Part shown: positions 9,557 through 18,238 of the stretch, piece after piece
Numbering within the stretch: the first letter of the stretch is position 1
How the letters are laid out: each line of letters begins with the position of its first letter
Assembly: GCF_029633825.1 (NCBI RefSeq)
Contig: NZ_CP090642.1
Span: 682,001 to 746,000, forward strand
From: Burkholderia contaminans
GTDB lineage: Bacteria > Pseudomonadota > Gammaproteobacteria > Burkholderiales > Burkholderiaceae
Direction of reading: 5' to 3'
DNA length: 64,000 nucleotides
The notes under the pieces: generated by a model
Told to the model about the DNA's origin: nothing
What the model saw: the letters and a program-made list of their open reading frames with translations, nothing else
The model's database searches: none
Position numbers and translations under genes: made by a program

Positions 9557-10627
9557 TCAGGCGAACAGTTTTGCGAGGGTCAGCAGCTTGCCGAGTGTCA
9601 GATCAGGGCTGCGGCGCAGGTTGCGAAGCAGTGCGGCAATGCTCGACGGCGTGAAGCGCGGCTTCGTGAAGCTGCGCGGCATCGTCGGGCCCCACTGCGC
9701 CATCGCTTCGCGGCTGACCGGATGGATACCGGTGGGTTCGTCGGCGGTAAACAGGTCGCCGTCGCAGTAGTGCTCGTGCTTGGCGCCCCACGGGTCTTGC
9801 CAGTAATCGAATACCTGGCTGCCGAGAATGTGCCGCCCGATGCCCCACGCGTGGGTCCAGCCGGCGTCGCGCAGCATGCGCTGGCCCATGCCGAGCGCGT
9901 CGGTGTCGACGACCTCGAACGCGCTGTGGCTGTAGGTGGACACGAAGCCCTGCGCGAGCGCGAGCGTGTGATGGTCGGCCGGCGTGTCGCCGCGGTCGAG
10001 CCGCATGAACGCGACCGCCGGCGAACCGTCCGGCAGCACCTGGACATCGCTCGGGATGAAACCGAAATGCCGCGTGTACCACGCGCACGTTTCCTGGAAA
10101 TCGGCGATCTCGAGCACCACGTGGCCGATCCTGACGATCTCCGGCGGCGCGGCGGGCGGGCGCTGCGTGTCGTTGATGCGAACGCGCGCATCCACGGAGT
10201 TGAACGCGAGCGGCGCGCGGTGCGCCAGCGCCGGCAGTCGCGTCATGCCGGCCACCGCATCGACGCGAAAACCGGCCGGATCGACGAGCCGCACGCGCTC
10301 GCCGCCGCCCGGCCACGCCGACGGCTCGATGCCCGACGCACCGGGCACGGCGGTCAGCGCGAGGAGGTCCGCGCGGCTGTCGACCTCGAGCCCGAACCCG
10401 GCAAACGCCGGCTTGGGCGCGCGGCGCACCACGTAGCAGAAGCCGGACGCGCCGGTGGCGCGCAACAGCAGCAGGTCGGCATCGCGCGATGTGGTTCGCA
10501 ATCCGAAGTCATTCAGGAAACGTTCGGCTTCGTCGAGATCCGGGCGCTCGAAGACCAGGTAGGCGAGGGTGGCGGCTCTCGTCGTGGGCCGCGGATGGCG
10601 GGCAGGCTGGGCGGTGGTGAGTTTCAT
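9557..10627 (-). CDS. Type I extradiol ring-cleavage dioxygenase (two-domain VOC fold)
   Basis: A 356-residue protein with two VOC/glyoxalase domains, like 2,3-dihydroxybiphenyl dioxygenases. The catalytic C-terminal domain keeps the two-histidine, one-carboxylate iron triad: H169 in RIGHVVLEI, H234 in YSHSAFEV and E285 in KHEHYCDG. The N-terminal domain lacks this triad, as is usual. It should open a catechol-type ring next to the diol using O2. The gene lies 12 bp after the flavin hydroxylase, which would supply the diol. The C-terminal tail of about 60 residues beyond the last ligand is rich in basic and hydrophobic residues. Confidence 0.88.
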   Translation of the reverse strand: MKLTTAQPARHPRPTTRAATLAYLVFERPDLDEAERFLNDFGLRTTSRDADLLLLRATGASGFCYVVRRAPKPAFAGFGLEVDSRADLLALTAVPGASGIEPSAWPGGGERVRLVDPAGFRVDAVAGMTRLPALAHRAPLAFNSVDARVRINDTQRPPAAPPEIVRIGHVVLEIADFQETCAWYTRHFGFIPSDVQVLPDGSPAVAFMRLDRGDTPADHHTLALAQGFVSTYSHSAFEVVDTDALGMGQRMLRDAGWTHAWGIGRHILGSQVFDYWQDPWGAKHEHYCDGDLFTADEPTGIHPVSREAMAQWGPTMPRSFTKPRFTPSSIAALLRNLRRSPDLTLGKLLTLAKLFA

Positions 10628-10639
10628 GGCGATGGAGGC

Positions 10640-12331
10640 TCAGGAGGGACGGACGACGGATGAAACGGGAACGGGCACGGCGCGCGGCGCCGCGCCGAGC
10701 AGCGACAGGCTGTCGAGCACGATGCGCTCGACGTCGGCGGCCGGCCCGTCGTGGACGACGGTCTTGTCGGGGCGCACGACGGCCACCCAGCCGACGCGCG
10801 CCACGCCGGGAAGGAAGGTGCCTTCCAGGTCTTCCCAGCAATCGCGGCCGCCGCGATCCGGGCGCTGGCCGCGTTGCGCGATCTGCACGATGGTGCCGCC
10901 GGCGCCCGCCAGCGCGGTCGCGGCGTCCGCCGTGAGCCCGACGCGCGGGTCGCAGCCGAAGCCGACCAGCGTGTAGCCGTTGCCGAGCACGTCGTCGCTC
11001 AGGCGCGCGGTGCCGTCGGCTCCCCTCAGCCATCCCTGTGCGAGCGTTGCGCCGCGCGTGAGCTTCGCGCCCGAGCGGCCGCGCACGAAGAGCCCGGTGC
11101 GGAACGCGTTCTTCGGCTTGATGCGCAATTCCTCGAGTTGCGCGCGCAGCACCGGCACGCAGCGCAGCGCGCGCATCAGCCCGTGCGTGGCGTACGCCAG
11201 GGCCGCGTTGCGCGGCATCACCAGGCGCCCCATGAGCTTCGCGAGCCGGATCATCGCGCGTGCGTGCGGCCGGCGTTCCGCGTCGTACGTATCGAGAATG
11301 CGCGGCTCGGCGCGGCCGAGCACCACCCAGGCGAGCTTCCAGCCGAGGTTGGCCGCGTCGCGCAGCCCGGCGACGAGCCCCTGGCCGACGAACGGCGGCG
11401 TGATGTGCGCGGCGTCGCCCGCGAGAAAGACCCGGCCGTTGCAGAATGCGTCCACGGTGCGCGCGTGGAAGCGATAGACCGCCTTGCGCTCGATGGTGAG
11501 CTCGTCGACATTGCCCCACGGCGCGAGCAGTTCGCGAATGCGGGCATCCGACTCCATCTCGTCGCGGCGCTCGCCCGGGTGCAGCATGAACTCCCAGCGC
11601 TCGCGCGCGCCGGGCGCGACCATGTGCGGCGTCGGGCGCCGATGGTCGCAAATGAACTCGACATGATCGATCGGCCGCGGCACGTGACGCGCATCGACGA
11701 TGAGCCAGTCCTCGGCGTAGGTCTTGCCGTTGAACTGCTGGCCGATCAACTGGCGCACCTGCGAGCTTGCACCGTCCGCGCCGACCAGGTAGCGGGCACG
11801 AACCGTGTGCGCATGGCCATGCTCGTCGGTCAGCGACGCAACGACGCCGTCGCGTTCGTCGACGAAACCTTCGAACGTCATCCCGAGTGCGACGTGCACG
11901 TTGTCGCGCTCGCGCAGCCGCGCGCGCAGGCAGCGTTCGAGATCGGGCTGGTAGAACGTCACGAGTTTCGGATGGCCGTCGAGCGTGCCGAGCGTATCGA
12001 TCCGCGCGAATTCACCGAGCGCGGGCGAGCGCATCCGGACGTAAGGGATCGGCACCGTGTCGAAATCGCGTTCGTCGACGCCCGCCATCTGCAGGATGCG
12101 CAGCGCTTCGTTGTCGAGTGCGATGGCGCGCGGCGCCATAAAGATCCCGGTTGCCTTGTCGATCACCACGACCTTCACGCCGTAACGCGCCAGCAGGTTC
12201 GCGAGCGCGGCGCCGACCGGCCCGAACCCGACGATCAGGATGTCGGCCGCCGACGGCAGCCCGCGCGCGTCGGACTGCGCCGCGCTGCCCGCGGCGCGCG
12301 AATGCGCGCCCGTTGCTTCAAATGTCTCCAC
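10640..12331 (-). CDS. FAD-dependent aromatic hydroxylase, MhpA-like
   Basis: A 563-residue class A flavoprotein monooxygenase. It has the FAD-binding ILIVGFGPVGAALANLLARYG region near residues 31-51, the DG motif YLVGADGASS and the GD motif VFLAGDAAHITPPFVGQG. These are closest in pattern to 3-(3-hydroxyphenyl)propionate hydroxylase. It would insert one oxygen into a phenolic ring using NAD(P)H. The start is GTG 12331 with GGAG five bases upstream. It is first in the minus operon hydroxylase-dioxygenase-FAH-acyl-CoA synthetase and is preceded by a strong promoter with an overlapping operator (12391-12419). The exact substrate is not readable. Confidence 0.88.
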   Translation of the reverse strand: METFEATGAHSRAAGSAAQSDARGLPSAADILIVGFGPVGAALANLLARYGVKVVVIDKATGIFMAPRAIALDNEALRILQMAGVDERDFDTVPIPYVRMRSPALGEFARIDTLGTLDGHPKLVTFYQPDLERCLRARLRERDNVHVALGMTFEGFVDERDGVVASLTDEHGHAHTVRARYLVGADGASSQVRQLIGQQFNGKTYAEDWLIVDARHVPRPIDHVEFICDHRRPTPHMVAPGARERWEFMLHPGERRDEMESDARIRELLAPWGNVDELTIERKAVYRFHARTVDAFCNGRVFLAGDAAHITPPFVGQGLVAGLRDAANLGWKLAWVVLGRAEPRILDTYDAERRPHARAMIRLAKLMGRLVMPRNAALAYATHGLMRALRCVPVLRAQLEELRIKPKNAFRTGLFVRGRSGAKLTRGATLAQGWLRGADGTARLSDDVLGNGYTLVGFGCDPRVGLTADAATALAGAGGTIVQIAQRGQRPDRGGRDCWEDLEGTFLPGVARVGWVAVVRPDKTVVHDGPAADVERIVLDSLSLLGAAPRAVPVPVSSVVRPS

Positions 12332-12390
12332 CGTGTCTCCATTCGTCTGTCGATCTCGGCTGCCGCGTGCGATCGGATGTGTTTGGTGAC

Positions 12391-12441
12391 ATTAAAGTCA
12401 TAGATGATGACTTTGTCAATGTAGACATTTGAATCTATACT
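12391..12441. promoter_or_regulatory. Divergent promoters sharing a -35 element, with palindromic operator
   Basis: On the minus strand TTGACA (12419-12414), a 17-bp spacer and TTTAAT (12396-12391) form a near-consensus promoter for the aromatic operon. On the plus strand TTGTCA (12413-12418), 17 bp and TATACT (12436-12441) form one for the TetR gene. The two -35 hexamers are the two strands of one TTGTCAA heptamer. A perfect palindrome AAAGTCAT (12394-12401), five bases, ATGACTTT (12407-12414) fills the minus spacer, a classic place for a TetR repressor site. The region is markedly AT-richer than its surroundings. Confidence 0.7.
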
Positions 12442-12467
12442 CGGTCCATATCAGAACCGGATCCGTC

Positions 12468-13232
12468 ATGTCGAACACTCCTAAACGCCGGGCACCCAAG
12501 CGTGCCGCCGCCGAGCCTGCCGTCGCCGCCGACGTCGCCGCGCCGGTTGCCGAAGAGCGCGAGCCGCGCGGGGCGCGGCGCAAGCGCGAAACCCGTGGCC
12601 GTCTGCTCGAGGCGGCGTTGAAGCTGATGGCTGAAAAAGGCATGGAAGGCGTGGCCATCAACGAGATCACCGAAGCCGCCGACGTCGGCTTCGGGTCGTT
12701 CTACAACCACTTCGAATCGAAGGAAGCGATCTACACGACGCTCGTCGAGACGGTATTCGAGGAGTTCGCCGATTCGCTGGATCGCCTGGCGAGCGGCCTG
12801 TCCGATCCCGCGGAGATCATTTCGGTGGCGGTCCGGCACACGCTGATGCGGGCACGGCGGGAGCCCGTATGGGGTCACTTCCTGATACGCGAAGGTTTTT
12901 CCGCGCGGGTCCTGACGCTCGGCCTCGGTCAGCGCCTGCTGCGGGACATCGGGCGCGGCATCGACGAGAAACGCTTCGTGGTCGCCGACCCGTTCATCGG
13001 CTTCCTGTCGGTTGGCGGTACGGTGCTGACCGCAATTGCGGCTGAGCTCAACTTCGTCGCGCCGGGCGCGCCGGCGGCCGGTGTGCTGCAGGAGCTCGGC
13101 TTCAGCGGCGAGCATTTTCCGGAACGCACGGCGGCCACGCTGCTGCAAACGCTCGGGCTCAAGCGCGCGGAAGCCGAGAAGATCGCGAACCGGCCGCTGC
13201 CGGTCGTGGAAGCGGCCGAGACGGAGCAGTGA
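12468..13232 (+). CDS. TetR-family transcriptional regulator of the aromatic operon
   Basis: A 254-residue regulator with an unusually long N-terminal arm of about 45 Ala/Pro/Arg-rich residues. The TetR helix-turn-helix follows (INEITEAADVGFGSFYNHFE). ATG 12468 is preferred to an in-frame TTG at 12429 because it lies about 20 bases after the predicted transcript start. It is divergent from the aromatic operon across a shared promoter with a palindromic operator, so it probably represses both. It is clearly paralogous to the protein at 34361: both contain EITEAADVGFGSFY, VRHTLMRARRE and REGFS segments in the same order. Confidence 0.9.
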   Translation: MSNTPKRRAPKRAAAEPAVAADVAAPVAEEREPRGARRKRETRGRLLEAALKLMAEKGMEGVAINEITEAADVGFGSFYNHFESKEAIYTTLVETVFEEFADSLDRLASGLSDPAEIISVAVRHTLMRARREPVWGHFLIREGFSARVLTLGLGQRLLRDIGRGIDEKRFVVADPFIGFLSVGGTVLTAIAAELNFVAPGAPAAGVLQELGFSGEHFPERTAATLLQTLGLKRAEAEKIANRPLPVVEAAETEQ

Positions 13233-13444
13233 CGCAGCGCCGTCGCCCGCTGCCAGGCTCCGGTGAGTCAATTGCGCATGAGCGGCGACACGGCAGCCTG
13301 GGCCGGAATGTGGCCGATGTTTGGCGAATTCCGGCCGGGTGGCCCTTTCTTACGCGTCGCTGAACGGCCGGTTGGCCGGTGACGACGTCGATGCGGCGCC
13401 GGTCGCAACCGCGACCAGCGCGACGCGGATCAAGATCGATCCGA

Positions 13445-15475
13445 TCACGACGTTCGCGTCGGTGGGTGATCGGTTCTGAACGGAATAAAACGGCACGCGC
13501 GCGAATCGCGAGCGGTCACGGCGCGCGCGGCCGCATCGGCCGGCATCTCGACGCCCGATAGATCCACCGTGGCGAGCCGTTCGCGGCGCGCGTCGCTCAT
13601 GCTCGCGGCGAGACATTCGAGCGGCGCGGCGCCGCCGACCGCATTGCGCAACTGACGGACCAGCTCGCAAGCGTCGTCGATACGCGATCGCTTCGTGCCC
13701 GTTTCCAGGCGCATGGCCGCCGACAGCGCGTCGAGTTCGTCGGTCGCGCAGCATGCCCGCCGCCTCGCGGCAATCAGGGCGTCTGCTTCGACGCCGCGCT
13801 TCGACACGAATGCACGGACGAGCTCGATGTATTCGGCCACCGCGGCGATCGCCCGGTTCGATACGGCGTCGAGCTTGCCCCGCTCCCACTCCGGCCATGC
13901 GAGCACGCTCACGCCGAGCGCAACGAGCGCGCCCGCGACGCTGTTCGCGACCCGTATGCCGGCGAGCAGCCAGGGCGATGCGACGGGCGTGCCGAGATAC
14001 GCAACGAGAATGAAATGCGGCGTGAGGAACAGGATGTACGACACGTAGCTGACCGGCCGCGTGGAAAAGGTCCCGGTTGCGAGCGGGACGATCGCCAGCG
14101 CGAGAAGCGCCATGTTGTGAGACGCGAGCGCGACGCCCGATGCGACGATCGCGCCCAGGATCGTTCCGAATACCCGCAGGCCGGAAATTCTGACGGTGTG
14201 CGGCACGGTGGGCTGCATGACGAACAACGTGGTCAGCACGATCCAGTAACCTTGCTGAACGCCAAGCGCGCGGGCAAGGACGGCGGAGAGCATGGTCGCC
14301 ACCGCCAGCCGCAGTGCATATCGCGCGACGCGTCCGTTTGCGCGAATTTCCGTCAGCGCCGCCGCCATGGCGAAACCGATCGCCTGGAATGGGCGTGGCC
14401 GTTCGGGCGCGGCGGGCGGCGCCTGGTTTCGATCGCCGGCGCGGATATCGCCGATCTCGGTGAACGCCGTCACGAGCGTCATGCACGATTGCAGCCATGC
14501 GCGCGCGTGGTCGTCGAGTGCCGAACCGTCCGCGCGCAGCGTCGCGCTGCGCATGTCGGCCGCGAGCCGGTTGCGCAGCCGAGCGAGCGCGGCGTCGCAG
14601 CCCGGCCGTTCGAGCACCGCATCGGCATGCGCATCGATCAACGCGACGAGCCGGTGCAGCAACGGAACGAGCAGGGTGGCCGCGGTGGCGCAGTCCGCGG
14701 GACGGTTGCCCAGCAGGCTTTCGAGGCCCGCCAGCAATGCGATCGACCTTTCGCCGCCGAGTTGCCACGCCACGGCGGCCGCGCCGGCGCCGATCGGCTC
14801 GGCCTGGGCCGTGCGCGTCATCGCGTCGAGTCGCGTTCGCAACGCGGCGCGATTCGGGCCGCTCGCGCGCCGCGGATCCTGTGCGACCGGCACCAGCGCG
14901 CGCACGAACGAACTCGCCGCATACAGGTAGGCGAAGGCCGCCCTGCGTGCGCGGGCTGCGTGGCTTTCCCGCCAGAAGCCCACGAGACAGACGACCGCCC
15001 ACAGGCTTCCGCCGGCAAAGCTCGCGGCATACTGGGCGGGCGCCGGCCATGGATGCGCGGGAAACGCGGCCGACACAGCGCATGCGGTGGCGAGCAGCAA
15101 CCCGCGCGTGCCCGTCACTGTGCCGCCGAGCCGTGCGAGGCCGCCGAGGTAGACCGCGACGCCCGTCAGCGCGACGGCGAGCCACCCGACCTCCGCGACA
15201 GTCGTCGCGCACACGGACGCGAGCGCACCGATCGCACCGAACCACAACCCCGCGACGGCCCGCGCGCGGATCGATTCGGACGGATCGTCCGCAAGACACG
15301 TCCAGAACGTGGCGATCGCGGCCCAGCACAGCAACGGCGCGTGCAGCATGGCGGCGAGCAGCGCGGGCGCCGCGCAGATCAGCCCGGCCTTGAGCGCTGC
15401 CGAGAGCGGCAGGTGATGCCGCCCGTCGCGCAGTGCACGGGCGATCGTGTCGCGGATGCGCTTGGTGACACTCAT
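13445..15475 (-). CDS. FUSC-family inner-membrane transporter (fusaric acid resistance/aromatic acid efflux type)
   Basis: A 676-residue membrane protein with two blocks of hydrophobic helices, each followed by a cytoplasmic domain, the standard layout of the FUSC/AaeB/YccS group. The second block holds GYWIVLTTLFVMQPT, a family signature. These proteins export aromatic acids such as fusaric or p-hydroxybenzoic acid, usually with a HlyD-type adaptor. No complete adaptor gene is adjacent here. ATG 15475 has AGGAG upstream; the frame stays open further 5' but that part overlaps lutC and is not coding. It starts 14 bp after the lutC stop, so it may be cotranscribed with the cyd-lut genes, an unexpected partner. 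Confidence 0.85.
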   Translation of the reverse strand: MSVTKRIRDTIARALRDGRHHLPLSAALKAGLICAAPALLAAMLHAPLLCWAAIATFWTCLADDPSESIRARAVAGLWFGAIGALASVCATTVAEVGWLAVALTGVAVYLGGLARLGGTVTGTRGLLLATACAVSAAFPAHPWPAPAQYAASFAGGSLWAVVCLVGFWRESHAARARRAAFAYLYAASSFVRALVPVAQDPRRASGPNRAALRTRLDAMTRTAQAEPIGAGAAAVAWQLGGERSIALLAGLESLLGNRPADCATAATLLVPLLHRLVALIDAHADAVLERPGCDAALARLRNRLAADMRSATLRADGSALDDHARAWLQSCMTLVTAFTEIGDIRAGDRNQAPPAAPERPRPFQAIGFAMAAALTEIRANGRVARYALRLAVATMLSAVLARALGVQQGYWIVLTTLFVMQPTVPHTVRISGLRVFGTILGAIVASGVALASHNMALLALAIVPLATGTFSTRPVSYVSYILFLTPHFILVAYLGTPVASPWLLAGIRVANSVAGALVALGVSVLAWPEWERGKLDAVSNRAIAAVAEYIELVRAFVSKRGVEADALIAARRRACCATDELDALSAAMRLETGTKRSRIDDACELVRQLRNAVGGAAPLECLAASMSDARRERLATVDLSGVEMPADAAARAVTARDSRACRFIPFRTDHPPTRTS

Positions 15476-15489
15476 CGCATGCTCCTGCG

Positions 15490-16089
15490 TTATCGCGTGG
15501 TAACGGGCCTCGGCACCGGGATGACGGTGAGCGACCGAACGCCTTGCGCGCCGCGAACCAGTACGCCCTCGATGTCGGCGGTCGCCGACGGTCCGCTCAT
15601 CAGCACCGCATAGTTGGCCGCGAAGAACTCGTTGCGGTGATACGCGTGATGCAGGTTGCCGACGATGTCCGCGGGGTCGAGCAGCGCGACCAGGTGCTGC
15701 GACAGGTAACCGAGCGCGTTGACGTTGTATTCGGTCTCGCTGAGCCATATCGAGCCTGTCTCCGAGACGGCGAACGCGGGGCGCACGATCCCGACGTCGA
15801 CATCGTTCAGCGCGCGCGGATCGTCGATCGCCGCGAGGTCGCGGTTGCCGTCGAACTCGGGGGTCGCCGAGCAGAACACGGATGCGCCGGGAAACCGGGA
15901 GCGGATGAATGCGTCGAGCGACGTGCGCTCCGGCAACGCGCACCACGTGCCGCCGAGCCGCGCGAGCGACGCGCGAAACGTGTCGACGGCGGGCGGCAGG
16001 TTCGCGTCGAACATCGGCACCTGCGGCAGCGGCCGGCGGGCGGGGCGCACTTCGCGCAAACGGGACAGAATCAGGTCTCGGCTGCTCAT
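15490..16089 (-). CDS. lutC: Lactate utilization protein C (LutC/YkgG family)
   Basis: A 199-residue LUD-domain protein. It contains the family segments GIVRPAFAVSETGSIWL and LSQHLVALLDPADIVGNLH, and ends with a MSGPSATADIEGVLVRGAQG block typical of LutC. With LutA and LutB it forms the three-part L-lactate dehydrogenase that feeds electrons into the respiratory chain. The start overlaps the lutB stop by four bases (16086-16089), which indicates translational coupling. The last of the three lut genes here. Confidence 0.93.
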   Translation of the reverse strand: MSSRDLILSRLREVRPARRPLPQVPMFDANLPPAVDTFRASLARLGGTWCALPERTSLDAFIRSRFPGASVFCSATPEFDGNRDLAAIDDPRALNDVDVGIVRPAFAVSETGSIWLSETEYNVNALGYLSQHLVALLDPADIVGNLHHAYHRNEFFAANYAVLMSGPSATADIEGVLVRGAQGVRSLTVIPVPRPVTTR

Positions 16090-17459
16090 TTCTTGTTCCT
16101 CTTCAGATACCAGTCACGGAAAGTCTGCTCGGGCGCGTCGGGCACTTCGCGTTGCCTGCCCCACACGTTGAGCGGGTTGTAGAGCACGGCGCGCGGCAGC
16201 ACCGATACCGCGGTGCCCGCCGTCTTGACGGCCGCGCGATACAGCGCGGGCCGCGACAGCACCTGTCCGGCGACTTTCATCGCCTCCTGCTTGACGAACG
16301 GCAGTTCGTGCTGTTCGGCCACGATCTGCCGCCACTTGTAGATTTGCTCGTGGATGTTGATCCTCACCGGGCACACGCTGGTGCAACTGCCGTTCATCGT
16401 GGACGCGAACGGCAGCGAGCTGTACTTGTGCAGGTTGAAGGTCGGGTTGATGATCGCGCCGATCGGCCCCGAGTACACACCGCCATAGCTGAGGCCGCTG
16501 CTGCGACGATAGACCGGGCACGTGTTCATGCACGCACCGCAGCGGATGCACTTCAGCGAGTACCAGAAATCGTCCATGCCGAGTCGCTCCGAGCGGCCGT
16601 TGTCGACCAGCACGAAATGCATCTCGCCGCCTTTTTTAGGCCCGCGGAAGTGCGACGTGTACTGCGTGATCGGCGAGCCGATCGCGTTGCGCGACAGCAT
16701 GCGTATGAACACGCCGAGATGTTCGAGCTTCGGAATCAGTTTTTCGATGCCGATCGACGCGATGTGCAGCGGCGGCACGTTGGCGCTGAGGTCCGCGTTG
16801 CCTTCGTTCGTGCACACGGTGATACCGCCCGTTTCCGCGACCGCGAAGTTGCATCCGGTCATGCCTGCGTCGGCGTTCAGGATCAGCGGGCGCGTGGCGT
16901 TGCGCTGCGCTTCGGCCAGTTTGGGAATGCTGCTTTCGTTCGGATCGGTGCCGATCTTCTCGGAGAAGATCCTGGCGACGTCGGTCGCGAGCTTGTGCAC
17001 GGCCGGCACGACGATGTGCGAGGGCAGCTCATCGTCGAGCTGCTGAATCTGCTCGCCGAGATCGGTCTCGACGACCGTGATGCCGCGCTCCTCCAGATAC
17101 GGACGCATCTCGCATTCCTCGGTCAGCATCGACTTGCTCTTGACGAGCAGCTTCGCGTTGCGCCGCTCCAGGATCTCGTACACGATCCGGTTGTGTTCCT
17201 CGGCGTCTTTCGCCCAGTGGACGACGACGCCGTTGGCCGTCGCGTTGCGCTCGAATTCCTCGAGATACTCGGGAAGGTGCGTGAGCGTGTGTTCCTTGAT
17301 CTCCGACGCGAGCGTACGCAGCTCCTCCCATTCGGGGATGCCGTGCACTTCGGCGTCGCGCGACGTGCGCAGCTCCCACAAGCGCTTGTCGTGGAACTGG
17401 ATGTGTTTCTCGTCCGCGATGAATTTCTCGGACGCTCCGACGTGGTCTACGCGTTTCAT
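16086..17459 (-). CDS. lutB: Lactate utilization iron-sulfur protein B
   Basis: A 457-residue protein. An N-terminal LUD domain is followed by a ferredoxin-like domain with one full 4Fe-4S set in CIRCGACMNTCPVYR (C304, C307, C310, C314) and a second partial set in GSCTSVCPV (C359, C363) with an upstream or downstream partner. This is the electron-carrying subunit of the LutABC L-lactate dehydrogenase. ATG 17459 is the start that gives the full family length; the open frame continues upstream only because the surrounding DNA lacks stops. It overlaps the lutA stop and the lutC start by four bases each. Confidence 0.93.
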   Translation of the reverse strand: MKRVDHVGASEKFIADEKHIQFHDKRLWELRTSRDAEVHGIPEWEELRTLASEIKEHTLTHLPEYLEEFERNATANGVVVHWAKDAEEHNRIVYEILERRNAKLLVKSKSMLTEECEMRPYLEERGITVVETDLGEQIQQLDDELPSHIVVPAVHKLATDVARIFSEKIGTDPNESSIPKLAEAQRNATRPLILNADAGMTGCNFAVAETGGITVCTNEGNADLSANVPPLHIASIGIEKLIPKLEHLGVFIRMLSRNAIGSPITQYTSHFRGPKKGGEMHFVLVDNGRSERLGMDDFWYSLKCIRCGACMNTCPVYRRSSGLSYGGVYSGPIGAIINPTFNLHKYSSLPFASTMNGSCTSVCPVRINIHEQIYKWRQIVAEQHELPFVKQEAMKVAGQVLSRPALYRAAVKTAGTAVSVLPRAVLYNPLNVWGRQREVPDAPEQTFRDWYLKRNKK

Positions 17460-18199
17460 GCTCGTGCTCCGTTCAGGATCTGCGCGATATGGATGAATTT
17501 CAGGCCGAGCCCGAGGCGGTCCGAGCAGCCTTTCTGGTGCATCAGGCACGACGAATCGGCCGATACGATGTACTCGGCGCCGTTGCGCTGGTGGTCGCGA
17601 ACCTTGTCCGCGCCCATGCGCGCCGACACGGGCGCCTCCGATACGCAGAAGGTGCCGCCGAAGCCGCAGCATTCGTCGGGGCGGTCGGGCTGGATGAATT
17701 CGATGCCGCGCACGCCCTTGAGCAGCGCCAGCGGCTTCGAGAAGAACGGCTCGTCGATCTCCGACATCTTCGCGGTACGCAGCCCGCGCAGCGTGCCGCA
17801 ACTGTTGTGCAGCCCGACCTTGTGCGGGAACTCGGCCCACGGGAATTCGCGCACACGCAGCACGTCGTGGAGAAATTCGACGAGCTCGTACGTGTTCTTG
17901 CGCACGGCGACCGCGTCGCGCGTCTGGTCGGCGGCCGTGAGGTGGTCGCGCACGTGGTGCACGCAGCTGCCGCTCGGCGCGACGATGTAGTCGTAGCCGG
18001 TGAAGTTCTTCACGAACAGGTTCTCGGTCGCTGCGGCCTGCTTTTCGCAGCCGCTGTTGCCCATCGGCTGGCCGCAGCAGGTCTGGTCGAGCGGATAGTC
18101 GACATCGCAGCCCAGGCGCTCGAGCAACTGCAGCGTGGCGATGCCGACCTCCGGGTAGAACGCGTCGATGAAACACGGAATGAAAAGGGCGACTTTCAT
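17456..18199 (-). CDS. lutA: Lactate utilization protein A (CCG-domain Fe-S oxidoreductase)
   Basis: A 247-residue protein with two cysteine-rich CCG domains: QTCCGQPMGNSGC near residue 40 and ECCGFGGTFCV near residue 177, plus SCVHH and SSCLMHQKGC. These domains bind Fe-S clusters of the glycolate oxidase GlpC/heterodisulfide reductase type. It is the first lut gene and follows cydB by 39 bp on the same strand. A GAGGAATCCC ribosome site precedes ATG 18199. Confidence 0.93.
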   Translation of the reverse strand: MKVALFIPCFIDAFYPEVGIATLQLLERLGCDVDYPLDQTCCGQPMGNSGCEKQAAATENLFVKNFTGYDYIVAPSGSCVHHVRDHLTAADQTRDAVAVRKNTYELVEFLHDVLRVREFPWAEFPHKVGLHNSCGTLRGLRTAKMSEIDEPFFSKPLALLKGVRGIEFIQPDRPDECCGFGGTFCVSEAPVSARMGADKVRDHQRNGAEYIVSADSSCLMHQKGCSDRLGLGLKFIHIAQILNGARA

Positions 18200-18238
18200 G
18201 GGATTCCTCGGTTGAATCGAATGCTGGAAGTGAATGCG

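Noticed and set aside
13350..13496. Small minus-strand frame after FUSC, about 48 residues with one hydrophobic stretch (VVIGSILIRVALVAVATGAA).
   Set aside because: Could be a remnant of an adaptor or DUF1656-type protein, but there is no clear ribosome site, it needs a GTG start inside FUSC, and no family signature is visible.
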